A program made the translations under genes and the position numbers. Below, piece after piece: positions 53,611-64,000 of a stretch of 64,000 nt of DNA. Under the pieces are notes generated by a model, which saw nothing but the letters and a program-made list of their open reading frames with translations, was not told the DNA's origin and did not search any database. Position 1 is the stretch's first letter. The number at the start of each line of letters is the position of its first letter. The stretch comes from Enchytraeus crypticus (lineage: Eukaryota > Annelida > Clitellata > Enchytraeida > Enchytraeidae): the NCBI GenBank assembly GCA_905160935.1, contig CAJHZI010000703.1, forward strand, positions 33,501 to 97,500. Direction: 5' to 3'.

Positions 53611-54862
53611 GTCTCCCTCTCTCCAGTGCTCAGCCAAGTGGCAGGTCCACGGTAAATCTTCATACTCACAGTCCACTTTCACATCATCTTTATAAAGCAC
53701 TCCATAGATCAACAAGTTAATCCATTCACCGAAGGAAATGCCTTACCCATACCTTACGCAGCCTACTGCTTGAAAAAAAAGGTTTTTGAGATGAACCTGC
53801 GGTCGAGCATCTTACCGACCTCCAGCTCTGTCTGGAGTCAGCGGCGATGTCGGTAAGATACTCGACTGCGGATCAGTATGTGCGGGGTTCAAATCCTGGG
53901 CTCTCACGTCACTGACATCGCTTTCGAGTGAGGAAACTGATGTAAACCTTAGCTTTACCAGCTTTTACCGACAGTCATGAAGTAAATAACTGCTGAGTTG
54001 GTAGCTTGTTGGCTTGTTGTTCGACAGCGGATCAGTAGGTGCAGGGTTCAAATCCAGAGCTTTCCCCGTCACTCGCATGACGTTAAACTTGGCTTTAGCC
54101 TGTTTTTAAAATGATTTATAATTTGAGTAGAACTGAGCGTTTACCTGAACACATTGACGATGTTTTAAACGAGCAAATGAACTGACGGGAGATTCTTCTG
54201 TAGTTAGACACAGAAAACAAGAGAGAGATATATATCATCAGAATACTGCAGCACTCAACTACTTAGTCTACTACAGTACTAGTACAGTACATCAACAGAC
54301 ACACATGTTTACCAGTTTTTCTTTCTTTCTCATCAGCACATGTTTGAGCTGTTATTGCACAAATAATATCGTTTGGGTGAATCGATTTGTGGTGACATGT
54401 GCTGTGGGAACGTCCCTGACATCATCCTTGTATAAGGAAACGGACGTTAAACCTTTATTATTATTATTATTATTATATTGAAATATTCTTAGGAAGAAAC
54501 AAGAAATAGATAGTATTATAAATAGTAACTTCTGAGACATGACTGTTTTATAAGAGAAACCTTTAGTATCTATTAGTGTACGACAGTTAACAAACAGCAG
54601 TTAAATGTAACAGTGCAAGCTCTACACACCCTCAACCTGTTGTTGTTGCTGTTGTTGTTGTTGAGGTCCATGCAGGCCTCGTTGTCTAAGAAGCTCCTGA
54701 TTGGCCAGCAGTTCTCTATCCAATGCCTCCAGGTGCTCATTACCACGCAAGTCCCGCCTCCTCATTAGCATATCAGCTCCGCCTCTTGTTATGATGTGCT
54801 GGCTCACTGCCAAGTCCCGCCTCCTAACTAACATTTGACTTCCCTCCAAATCCTGCCTATAT
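52932..54862 (-). CDS. Two linked exons of an unrecognised Gln- and Ala/Thr-rich protein
   Basis: Exon 54862-54637 (acceptor TTTAG, donor GTTGAG) encodes YRQDLEGSQMLVRRRDLAVS ... MLMRRRDLRGNEHLEALDRE, then LLANQELLRQRGLHG and a run of about nine Gln. It joins in phase 0 to the exon beginning at 53321 (DGRDAELYLTGGRDSEISNV, then TPAASAAKSATAAELKSSWL). That frame runs through a GCT/ACA repeat coding Ala/Thr to a stop at 52932. Alternatively a donor inside the repeat (53015) could splice in phase to the candidate exon at 47723. The repeated RRRDL motifs suggest a charged helical or coiled-coil region. No family is recognised, and the upstream exon (phase 2) was not found. Confidence 0.5.
53325..53450. 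repeat. CAAT tetranucleotide array
   Basis: Adjacent to the acceptor of the Ala/Thr exon (minus sense), matching the pattern at THOC1 and CHORDC1 acceptors. Confidence 0.9.
53801..54110 (+). mobile_element. SINE B with partial inverted head, then a second SINE B
   Basis: A copy at 53833-53970 is preceded by an inverted head fragment (GGTCGAGCATCTTACCGACC, 53801-53820). A shorter related copy follows at 54008-54105. Confidence 0.75.
54328..54480 (+). mobile_element. SINE family C copy
   Basis: Between the Gln-rich and Ala/Thr-rich candidate exons. It carries GTGGTGACATGTGCTGTGGG, GACATCATCCTTGTATAAGG and GACGTTAAACC, with a TTA tail. Confidence 0.8.
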
Positions 54863-54899
54863 CTAAACAATCCATGATGACATTTGTTTGTTTGTTCTC

Positions 54900-55858
54900 A
54901 TATTTATCTTATTATTAGATATTATATGATATTGTTAGTATTATTATTATTATTATTATTATTATTTATTATTAATATTTGTCCTCATATTTATCTTATT
55001 ACTATTTTAATGATAATTTTCATACAGTAGACGATATCTAATATAATAATATTATAATATGCTCACATTTTTAAAACTTGTAGACCTAAGCCAAATCCAC
55101 AAAGATAACAAAAGTTGAAAAGTTGAACATAACCCAAAGATTAAACATAAACAGAGGTTAAACATACCCCAAAGGTTAAAGATAAATCAAAGGTTAAGCA
55201 CACCTCAAAGGTTAAATAAATCCTAAGGTTAAACATTACCCAGTCCAAAAACCATCCGAAAGCTAAAAAGCCCCAAAGCAAACAATATTAAAACTTGACA
55301 CACTTAGCTGACATTTTATTTATCAAACCATACAACTACAGTAAACACAAGTATGGGTTAGGAATCCATATTCTATTCAGATTTCATTTTGCATTAATGA
55401 TTTTCACAAACAGTTTTCTCGAAGCCAAGTGAAATGAATATCGACCAATAAAGAAAAAATGATCGAAAGAAAAGAAGATCACTATGATCATTGTCTGCAT
55501 AAACGTTCTATTGTTTGTATTATCTGTGCTGAGATCAAAGAATAAATGCTATGAAACAGAAAATAAAATCATCATCACCATCATCTTCCCTTGAATCCTA
55601 GTTTAACCAGGATCGAGATACCAACAGACTTTCTCAAATCCTCTCTGTCCTACATCATATCATCAGCCAATCCCCTACTTGAGACTTTTCCATTCATTTA
55701 ATTTTTCTAGTAATTTCTGGAGCCTTGGCGTTCACCAACCGAATGCACTTTCTGACTTTGGTATGGATCTTAGGGCTTTAGTCGCCTTCTACAACACGTG
55801 CAGTCACGATACAGAAAATAAAATAAGTTCCAGTGCAGCAGAATTGTAGCAGAAAGTT
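54900..55858. other. AT-rich spacer with a family D repeat
   Basis: TTA runs (54940-54970), a loose AAAGGTTAAACATA array (55135-55240), unique AT-rich DNA, and a family D copy at 55568-55805. The REEP 3' UTR should overlap the right end. Confidence 0.6.
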
Positions 55859-56164
55859 CTAGAACCTCTCATTCTCTTCCTCAGAGTCGCTGTCCTCACT
55901 GCGCAGGCTCTGAGTGCGAGCAAACCTGCGATAACTTGTGGCTCCATCTGTCGACAAGTCTGAGAGACTCAAACTCCTGCGTACCTGTGCCGAGCCCTGT
56001 CAAACAATCAATCATCCAGTCAATCAGTAAATCAGTCAATCAATCAATCAATCGATCAATCAATCAATCAGTAAATCAATCAATCAATCGATCAATCAAT
56101 CAATCAATCAGTAAATCAGTGAATCAATCAATCAGTCAGTCAATCAATCAACTCAATCAATCAG

Positions 56165-56205
<41 letters not shown>

Positions 56206-58103
56206 GAGTAAACCTATGAGTCAGTCAATCAATCAACTCAAACAATCAGTCAATCAATCAATAAAATCAATCAATCAATAAATCAATCAATCAGTCAGTC
56301 AATCAATCAATCAGTCAATTAATCAGTCAGTAAACTAAGAAGAACAAATAAATTCTTATCTAAATATGTGAGAAAAATAGAAATAAATTTACATCAGCAT
56401 ACATATACTACGACAAATGGTGGTTAAACTATATAATATAATACATAACATTATTATTGTATATGTAATACTGTTATTATAATTATGTATGTTGTGAGTG
56501 TGTGTGAGTGTGTGTTTGTGTGTGTATGTGTGTGTGGCATGTATCAGTGTGTGTGTGAGTGTACCTTTATGGCAGTGGTTAGAACAATGTCAGTAGCGAA
56601 GCTGAAGCCTCTAGAGCCCAGAGCAATGAGAGCTTGATAACCCTGTTCTCTTACCTGATCCATGTACCCATCTATATCCTACATAAAAAAGTAAACACAC
56701 ATTATAGTGAAATTATCAACTATGTTGATATCTATCACTTTTTAACACCACATATTTAAACCGTTAGGCAATTTAATCCATTTTCCATATAACCCGTCCG
56801 GTGAATGTCCGAGATTTTACTCTCAGATCAGCACAGCTGGGATTCGAACTCACGAATGTTCAATTCACCTCAGGATCTGTCATTTAAAATTTCACGACGT
56901 TACCTCTAAGCTATTGAGACATACATACTCATACACACATACATATACATACATACAAACATACATACACATACACACATACATATACATACATACAAAC
57001 ATACATACACATACATACACCTATACATACATACACATATACATACACACACATACATACACACATACACGCACACACACACGTACCCTCTCATGTCTGA
57101 CTAGCTGGGGGTGAATGATCTTTCTATACAGAAGACTGGAGCCTCGTGTCAACGGTGCCATTAACCATATCAAAAACACCAGCTTCAGCTCCACATAGAA
57201 TGGTAACCTGCAGCAGTAACAACAACAACACAATCATCGTCCATGACAACACTGAGTTTATATGGAAATAATAATCAAGTGAGTGGAAAAATTTACATAT
57301 TTAGATAACTTATATTTTATATAACTTAGATAACTTATAATTTATACAGTATATTAAGATAACTTATAATTTATATATTAAGATAACTTATAATTTTGTA
57401 TAACTTAGATAACTTATAATTTACATTATAACTTAGATAACTTAAAATTTATATAACTTAGACAACTTATAATTTATATCTTTAGATAACTTATAATTCA
57501 CATAACTTAGATAACTTATAATTTATGTATTTTAATGACTTATACACACACAGAGAGAGAGGTGCTAAATGCACTAATTGATCGAAAGAATTATCGATTG
57601 ATTGAAGGAATGATTGATAGATTGATTGAAGGAATGATTGATTGATTGAGAAATTATTTGTCAATGGACAGACCAGGGACATATGAGATCTGTGAGAGAC
57701 TCCACGAAGAGAAAGAAAGCAAATACTATCCAATACATCATCCACTTCACCTGAAATAAGAATTAGAATTTTTTAGAAATTAAATTCCAAATAGTGAATA
57801 CTCTTAAATGACAGAATATAGCAACTAGAGCTCACTTTACAGAAGATAAATAACAATATTCTCACGTGTGTCTAGTTTCAGCCATTAAATTATGAGCCAA
57901 TAAATAATATTAATAAATTAAGTCAAAGAAGTTAGTCATACTTCACAGATTACAAAGCAATATCAACCACGCAGACAAAATCAACCACCACGATGACTTA
58001 CGTATTCTTTAACATTCTTGGTGTGCACTGCTTTGAATGAGGAGTAGGCGGGATAGAGAAGTCCCACGACCATCTTGGCACTCTGGTAGATCAGAGTAGT
58101 CAT
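55859..58103 (-). CDS. Receptor expression-enhancing protein (REEP1-4 type), five exons
   Basis: Minus-strand exons: 58103-58002, 57750-57674, 57207-57087, 56678-56565, 55996-55859, phases 0, 2, 0, 0, giving 183 residues. REEP proteins are ER membrane proteins with a TB2/DP1/HVA22 domain that shape ER tubules and, in the REEP1-4 group, bind microtubules. Seen: YPAYSSFKAVHTKNVKEYVK, the hydrophobic hairpins (WMMYWIVFAFFLFVESLTDL and PFYVELKLVFLIWLM), APLTRGSSLLYRK, IDGYMDQVREQGYQALI, and the C-terminal RRSLSLSDL that matches the RSFSMHDL motif of the REEP1-4 subgroup, ending acidic. A frame continuing past the exon 2 donor (GTCTGT) would stop after three codons, so the splice is needed. Which of REEP1-4 it equals cannot be told. 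Confidence 0.95.
56000..56345. repeat. CAAT/CAGT tetranucleotide array
   Basis: Lies directly beside the acceptor of the last REEP exon (minus sense). Confidence 0.9.
56711..56925 (-). mobile_element. SINE family A copy
   Basis: Full reverse copy in REEP intron 3. TTATAGTGAAATTATCAACT start, GCTGGGATTCGAACTCACGA (reverse B box), GAGCTATTGAGAC... end. A CATACACA microsatellite is attached to the head side. Confidence 0.85.
57295..57540. repeat. About 20-bp ATAACTTATAATTTATAT array
   Basis: REEP intron 2, about ten irregular units. Confidence 0.9.
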
Positions 58104-58188
58104 TGTGTATCTATTGACAGCTCAGTTGATCTAGAGAGTCTGGACTCAACCTATTCTACGTCAGGGGTTGACTGCAACAACTCCAGGG

Positions 58189-58536
58189 GGTAGGAAACAG
58201 ACTAGATTCTAGAGGAGCAGGAAACAGGCTAGATCCTAGAGGGGCAGGTAACAGGCTAGATCCTAGAGGGGCAGGAAACAGGCTAGATCCTAGAGGGGCA
58301 GGAAACAGGCTAGATCCTAGAGGGGCAGGAAACAGGCTAGATCCTAAAGGGGCACGAAACAGGCTAGATCCTAAAGGGGCAGGTAACAGGCTAGATCCTA
58401 GAGGGGCAAGTAACAGGCTAGATCCTAGAGGGGTAGGAAACAGACTAGATCATAGAGGGGTAGGAAACAGGCTAGATCCTAGGGGGCAGGAACCAGTCTA
58501 GATCCTATAGGGGCAGGAAACAGGCTAGATTCTGTC
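58189..58536. repeat. 27-bp minisatellite upstream of REEP
   Basis: Thirteen units of AGGCTAGATCCTAGAGGGGC plus AGGAAAC, beginning about 85 bp upstream of the REEP start codon, so it occupies the 5' UTR or promoter region. The unit holds an AGGGGC box (GCCCCT on the REEP strand), so Sp-like sites may be multiplied. Confidence 0.9.
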
Positions 58537-60231
58537 TAGAACAGTGAAATAGATCAGCGTAGACGATGAACTATGGCAACACTGTAGGAAACTTTCATAG
58601 TGATGGCAGCAGTGTAATTTTGAAATAAATCTGCAATGCAACAAAAACTAAGATTTCTACAGAAATTCTACAGAACTTTGCTATAAATCTCTTATTTTAT
58701 TATATGTACATAGCCTGTGCGCTCTTTGATATCACACATTATGAAATTATTATTAATCGACGTTATTATTCTTCAAAAACTAAGAGCGTTTTAGCTGCAG
58801 AGTCTTTAAATCTGGCACACATGTTACTATTTTTTTACACACGTTACTATTTTCAGTCAGTACATACCAGTACAATTTTGTTAAAATCGTACTAACGGAT
58901 CACAGAGAGGGGCGTTATCACAGGAGCCCACGTTAGACAGGGTCATCTGATAGTCATAAATTAGGCAGAGTGGAATAGGGTGAAAACATTCGCTAGGAGT
59001 CTCTCTTATGTTGTCAATGATTTGACTTTAGCTCCATAGTGCTCGATGTTATCATGGACATCAGCCAGCACTCTAATTAACTGTTTAGATACTGCAGAGT
59101 TAATCTTTATAAATTTAAGATTGTAGAGACAATAAGCGTCGTTGAAAGTGTTCGTGTCTTTGTGCAAAACATTAACAGATGTCGCGATTGCAATTTAATC
59201 AACAAAAACTTGTCCAGGATTATATAACAGATTGTTTTCATGATAACATTTAGAAATAACAAAAATTAGTCTTAAATTACGCCTAATTGTTATCTGCATA
59301 TAAATAACAACAATATTCTATAAAAATTTATTAAAATTCATCCATAACGAATTAAACTATATTTGATTATCTAAATATTTATTACATATTTAATATTATT
59401 AAATATTTTATTACAGATTTTAATTGAGAATTTTTTAAAGTTTTAAAGTCTGAAAAAGTTTTATTTTTATTTTTGTTAACTTTAGGCCTACCTCAAGGAG
59501 GATGGATAGGTATTGTTGACACTTTAGCTGCTAAATGCAGTAGTAATCCCATACTTTAATGAATGGATTCTCATAATATTTTACAACTATACTCACTCGA
59601 ATCGCCCCGTATAAATGGTTTAATTACGAAGGCTGGTATTTTAAAACAAAATTCTCATCGCTTTGTCTCAATTTTGAACTTAGAAATATGGTGTAGAAAT
59701 TATAGATGCTATGCGAATGTTGTTTATTGTATTGTTATTGCTGTTTTTCATTATAATGTTCTTTATTAAATTTAATTGCTAAATTGCTTAATTTAATATA
59801 AATTAAATTGGGTTCGAATCTCAGCCGGGCAGATCTATGAGCAAAATCTCGGACATTCACTGGACTGCATGGTTATACGGAAACTGGTCTAAAATGCCTA
59901 TCTGTTTATGCATGTTTATACTTTGGACAGATTTTTTGGAATTTGCACCCTTTTTGGACCTTCTTGTTGTTCGCCAGCTTGACTTTAACTCAATAGCTCT
60001 CGATGTTGTCATTAATATTATGTAGTCATTCGCTCTTGTTTCGCATTCTAGCTACGACCATATTTGAACTCGGATCAAGAGCAAAATACAAAAACAAATA
60101 AATTAATTCCAAATTTTTTGATATTTAAACAATTTCTTCTTGATCTTTATTTACGACGCTGACACAAACTTCCCTCTCTCGTTGATTAGTGCATCGTCAT
60201 TTTTCTCTCGTCTTATTTGATAGGATTGCCT
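58537..60231. other. AT-rich spacer between REEP and RYBP
   Basis: Two divergent genes flank this 1.7-kb interval. It holds a partial family E piece (59015-59085) and a SINE A body joined to a family E 3' part (59808-60025). Otherwise it is AT-rich unique DNA, with no gene or clear core promoter. Confidence 0.6.
59808..60025 (+). mobile_element. Chimeric SINE (A head, E tail)
   Basis: Begins with the SINE A B-box GGGTTCGAATCTCAGCCGGG and body (CTCGGACATTCACTGGACTG). Instead of the A tail it continues with the family E sequence (CTTTGGACAGATTTTTTGG, CTCGATGTTGTCATTAATAT). Confidence 0.75.
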
Positions 60232-62685
60232 ATGGATAAGAAAAGGTGTGTGCGTCTATTCTCTAGCAATATGTTTGCTATAATTAATGAAAGTAATCTA
60301 GTTTACTCTAAATCAAATATTTGGCTTGCATTGTTATGTCTGATGGCATGATTAAGAGAGGACATTACCAGTTAACTCATTAATTTATGTTGCGCATTTA
60401 AGTGCATTATGGAAGCTGATATAATGCTCATATATTGATATCACTTTAAGCTGTATTTAAAGCGTTAAACTTTTGGTCCCTTACAAACCGAATTGATCGT
60501 ATTACTTCAGTAAATAGGGACTGTGCAGTGACACCTCATACTGTATATTATTACACATTTCTATCATTTTATTTAGATTGAAACTGAATTAAGCATTTAA
60601 TTTTTAAGTGTCTAAAATAATTTAGGCAGAATTTGCCTTAGAACTGCTTGAGAAAGTGTAGTAGTATGGTAATTTTGTATACGTTAAAGTCTGTCTAAAT
60701 TGATCACTAAGCTTTTGTTGAAACCTACAGTAGCGTTGCTTTTTGTCGCAGAATGAAGCGATCTAAGACTGGAGGTAACGATGAGGACGGAATGTGGGAT
60801 TGCTCTGTGTGCACCTATAAAAACTCTACAGAGGCGTTTAAGTGTGCAATGTGTGATGTGCGTAAAGGAACGTCTACCAGGTAATAAATCATTTCTGTTG
60901 TTGGCATCTCGACGTAACACATGTTCTGTAATTTATTTCCTGTTGTCTTTGTTGCATTTAAGCACGATGCATTTTTACTTACAATCTGGTAACATAGTAC
61001 TGCGAGTAATTATCGTAAATAGAAATCATGCTATTACTTAATGAAACTCAAACGGTTACATTGCTGTTAGAGATATTATGTAATGGTTTATGCAGATTGA
61101 ATGTAGAGTGAAAAATTGAATCTATTAAAGATTGAAAATGGTTTTCGTTGGATCGTCACATTGGTGCATCTGTAACACACTTGCCTGAAAAGCTTGAAGC
61201 TGTAGATTTGAATCCTGACTGTATTAAGTGATAATCACATATCTGCTCAGTGTTTATAGCGGCAAGGCTAGGATGATCTATGGATATTGCACTTATTAAT
61301 GAATATGACTGATATTCTGAATATTACAATTTACTGAATGTACTATATAAGCGCAGGTACACGTTTTGTGTCGGTGTTGCTTGAAGAATCGACCAACCAG
61401 TGACTAAAGCACTAAGATCTAAACCAACGTGAGAAAGGGCATTCTGGTGTCCTTTCTGCCTAGGCCCCAGAAATTACTGCAATATTTCTTAAAACGAATG
61501 TAAGAGATTGTAGGGGATTGACTGATGATATGGTGAGAGACAGAGAGAGGTGGAGAAGGTCTATTCATATCCTGACCCTAGTTGAGCTGGGAATAAAGAG
61601 ATGATGATGACGATGATGATGATGAAGATTGATGACTAAGCACTGACTACACTGTGATTATTTCTTGCAGGAAGCCCAAGCCCAACCCGCAGCAGCTGGT
61701 GGCTCAGCAGGTGGCCCAGCAGCAGCAGCTAGCAGCTGCCAGTGCTGCCGCTACAGCAGCCAAGCGCGAGCGACTGCACAGTGCTACCAGCTCTAAGAAA
61801 CACTCCACCGCAGCGAGCGCCGCTGGAGACTCTACAGCGGGTGAGACGGACACGTCGTTGGACTCTACAGACGCAGCGCTGCATAGAAACTCTCGCTCGT
61901 TGACTCCGCCCACTTCTGCTGGCCACACCTCCCGGTCACACCCCCATCCTGTATCTACGTCGACCCCCGCAATAGTGCCGCCAAAAAATAAAAGCGACGT
62001 CAGTAAAAAGTGAGTTAAAGATTACAAGCCATTTGTAATATAGTAATTTGTTACAGTATATATAACTATTTGTATTGTTTTTGATTTTTTGTTTTGTATT
62101 ACTATTGAACATTCCACTTATCTGTTTAATATTTCACTTAATAATTATAATAGTCAATTTTTTAATCATTTTCTTATTGAACTAATTGTAATCTTCACAG
62201 TTGATATACTCTGTAATGCTTATTTCATTTTGTTGTGTTTGTGTAGAGGACACAAGTCTGCTACCACGCCCCACACAGCTGCACATAACACTGGTGGGGC
62301 GGGGAAGCGTACCATTGCTGACCTTTCTCTAGAGGTCACTGTGGGTGACGTCACCGTCATTATCACTGAATGCACGCCTAAGAGAGCAAAGAAATATCAC
62401 GCCAGCGACTGCCAATCACAGACCCAGGATTCTCTCAACCAATCACAGCACAAGGATTGTTTGGGGGGTGGAGTCAAGCAGGAGAATGCTAACGGCTCAT
62501 TGGTCAACCACACAAGCGGCGGCAGCTCATTGGCTGATGATTCTGCACGTGACCACTCCCACCAAGGTGACAGTTCCTCTAACGCTGCTTCCTCGCCCTC
62601 CAATACAGCAAATAATATCTCGTCTTCTTCCGTAGCGTCGTCAGACTGTGACACCGCTCCCATAGAGAGCAGGGCAGCAGAGTAG
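60232..62685 (+). CDS. RYBP: RING1/YY1-binding protein (RYBP/YAF2), four exons
   Basis: Exons at 60232-60245, 60752-60880, 61671-62009 and 62247-62685, all phase 2 junctions, giving 306 residues (human RYBP 228). RYBP/YAF2 are subunits of variant PRC1 that bind RING1 and ubiquitinated H2A in the nucleus. Seen: the RanBP2-type zinc finger [20 protein letters not shown] (W20; C22, C25, C36, C39) followed by [11 protein letters not shown] and the [11 protein letters not shown] segment typical of the family. A Ser/Thr/Ala-rich linker follows, then the C-terminal beta segment [16 protein letters not shown] that contacts RING1B and CBX in the known complex, and a disordered Ser-rich tail. The tiny first exon (MDKKR) fits the family's MGDKK start and its phase. 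Only one such gene is visible, so I cannot separate RYBP from YAF2. Confidence 0.94.
61375..61640 (-). mobile_element. RYBP: Repeat family D copy
   Basis: Reverse copy in RYBP intron 2, with AGTGACTAAAGCACTAAGAT, GAAAGGGCATTCTGGTGTCC and GGAGAAGGTCTATTCATATC, ending in a GAT microsatellite that stops 30 bp before exon 3. Confidence 0.75.
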
Positions 62686-62711
62686 AGTCTGAGTCACTGA
62701 ACTTGATTCTA

Positions 62712-62717
62712 AATAAA
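62712..62717 (+). terminator. RYBP: Probable RYBP polyadenylation signal
   Basis: AATAAA 27 bases after the stop codon. Confidence 0.55.
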
Positions 62718-62884
62718 GCGGAATATAATCAAACTACTTATGCAAAGTTTAAAATGCAATTGACAGTGTATTGTTGCTAGAGGATTGAGCTTGTAGCATA
62801 TTTCACTGACTACAATTTTCAGACTGACTGAGTATTTAAGATGATTGACTACAAGTCAGTAGTTGCAGGGATCTAGTGCTTGAT

Positions 62885-63165
62885 GCGTCTAGACGCTCAA
62901 CCGATATCATGATAACGACTGATGCTAGATTGTATGTGTATAGACTGGCGTGTCAAGGTCTAGACGCTCAACTGATGTCATGATAACGACTGCTGCTAGA
63001 TTGTGTGTGTATAGACTGGCGTGTCAAGGTCTAGATGTTCAACTGATGTCATGATAACGACTGATGCTAGATTGTGTGTGTATAGACTGGCGTGTCAAGG
63101 TCTAGACGCTCAACTGATGTCATGATAACGACTGATGCTAGCTTGTATGTGTATAGACTGTGGCG
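62885..63165. repeat. About 70-bp tandem repeat, four copies
   Basis: Units run TCTAGACGCTCAACTGATGT, CATGATAACGACTGATGCTA, then TAGACTGGCGTGTCAAGG. Four copies downstream of RYBP with few substitutions. Confidence 0.9.
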
Positions 63166-64000
63166 TGTGTGTGGTTGAACAATTGATAGTGTACTTGTGT
63201 GTCTCAGACTAACATTTAAGAATTTGTTACTTGTGGTGTCTAAAATATGTGAATCATTTCCTGGAGATTTGAATATACTTACAGTTGTCAACTGTTACAA
63301 CTTATAATAGGAATCTATGACATGTTAGTGTTAGAAATGAAGTAGAATGAGTAGAGTTATATCAGCGTCAGGTTGTTGTTGTTGTTCATCTAGCCGTGAT
63401 GCTGGTATCTTTGATGTTCTTGTTGAAAGAGGTTGTGTGGAAGAAACGTATGATTTTTACGGATTCACAGTTAGTTTCGTCATCTTACGATAACATCAGG
63501 GGCCGCCTTCGAAAACCAAAGAGAACAAAATGAAAGAGAGTAATGTCTGAGGCAGAACAGAAATTTTAATACACAGCTCATTAGCGAGGACATCGGCACT
63601 ATCATAAATATTATAATTTACTTTCAGTTCTAATTAAAGCACGTCTGGGAATTTCCATGCACAAGAATATTTACACAATGTGATCAAAATATATTAACCT
63701 GAGTGGCGCTATTCAGCAGTTAGCTTGTAAACATTCTCACACATTTGACTCATACATTACTATATCAGTATCAATGTTAGTCGCCCTCTACGAGCACATG
63801 CAGCCATGGACGAGTCAGTTCCTCAAGTATCGCTAATCTATATTACAATTACAATTACAATCATCTTAAATACTCAATATATACAAAGAACTACGAAAAT
63901 ATAGTAAAAGTCACACAGAAGTGTTTACGTTTGGTATGTGTACTGTATACATTCTGCGTGTTATAAGTAGTGTACAGTATGTGCAGTATCTATGTGTAGT
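63166..64000. other. AT-rich flank, no gene recognised
   Basis: Includes a GTT microsatellite (63370-63386) and a family D fragment (63770-63835, GTCGCCCTCTACGAGCACAT). No splice-flanked coding segment could be supported. Confidence 0.5.

Noticed and set aside
61704-62663. Minus-strand frames opposite RYBP exons 3 and 4
   Set aside because: Antisense shadows of the RYBP exons; no motifs and no splice signals.

Overview
This window is nuclear DNA from an invertebrate animal. The genes have many small exons with GT-AG introns, and every recognisable protein is a conserved metazoan family. The rest is AT-rich sequence crowded with microsatellites, minisatellites, tRNA-derived SINEs, a MITE and LINE fragments. 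No CRISPR array, operon or bacterial gene is visible. SINE tails ending in a GACGTTAAAC-type motif plus a trinucleotide run would fit a lophotrochozoan, but I cannot fix the species.

Layout: 1-4954 is repeats and LINE debris. 4955-7291 (+) is a complete four-exon VKORC1 (vitamin K epoxide reductase). 9284-11101 (-) is a long open reading frame that starts with a restriction-like endonuclease domain of retrotransposon type and continues with about 430 unexplained residues. 11213-24972 (+) is a 20-exon THOC1 (THO/TREX mRNA export). 26280-30095 (-) is a tetraspanin lacking only its first exon. 34218-38554 (-) is an eight-exon CHORDC1 (HSP90 co-chaperone). 40358-43478 (+) is a five-exon ZNF511-type zinc-finger gene. 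45259-54862 (-) holds five phase-compatible candidate exons of one or more genes I do not recognise. 55859-58103 (-) is a five-exon REEP (ER-shaping protein). 60232-62685 (+) is a four-exon RYBP/YAF2 (Polycomb). Exon phases were checked by hand: VKORC1, CHORDC1, ZNF511, REEP and RYBP close into full frames with no adjustment. The tetraspanin does so from its second exon. THOC1 does so except for one extra T in exon 7. The genes have unrelated housekeeping roles and do not form a pathway.

The most striking pattern is recurrent tandem duplication of exon edges. In VKORC1, THOC1, the tetraspanin, CHORDC1 and ZNF511, about fifteen exon ends (splice acceptor plus first coding bases, or last coding bases plus donor) also exist as one to four extra copies in the adjacent intron or flank. 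These copies often keep a usable-looking splice site. They are decoy or alternative exon ends made by minisatellite-like expansion across exon-intron boundaries. Other notable items are SINE copies with their own 5' end inverted in front of them, SINE families sharing a 3' core, higher-order satellite arrays, long hairpin-forming arrays, and a foldback MITE inside THOC1.
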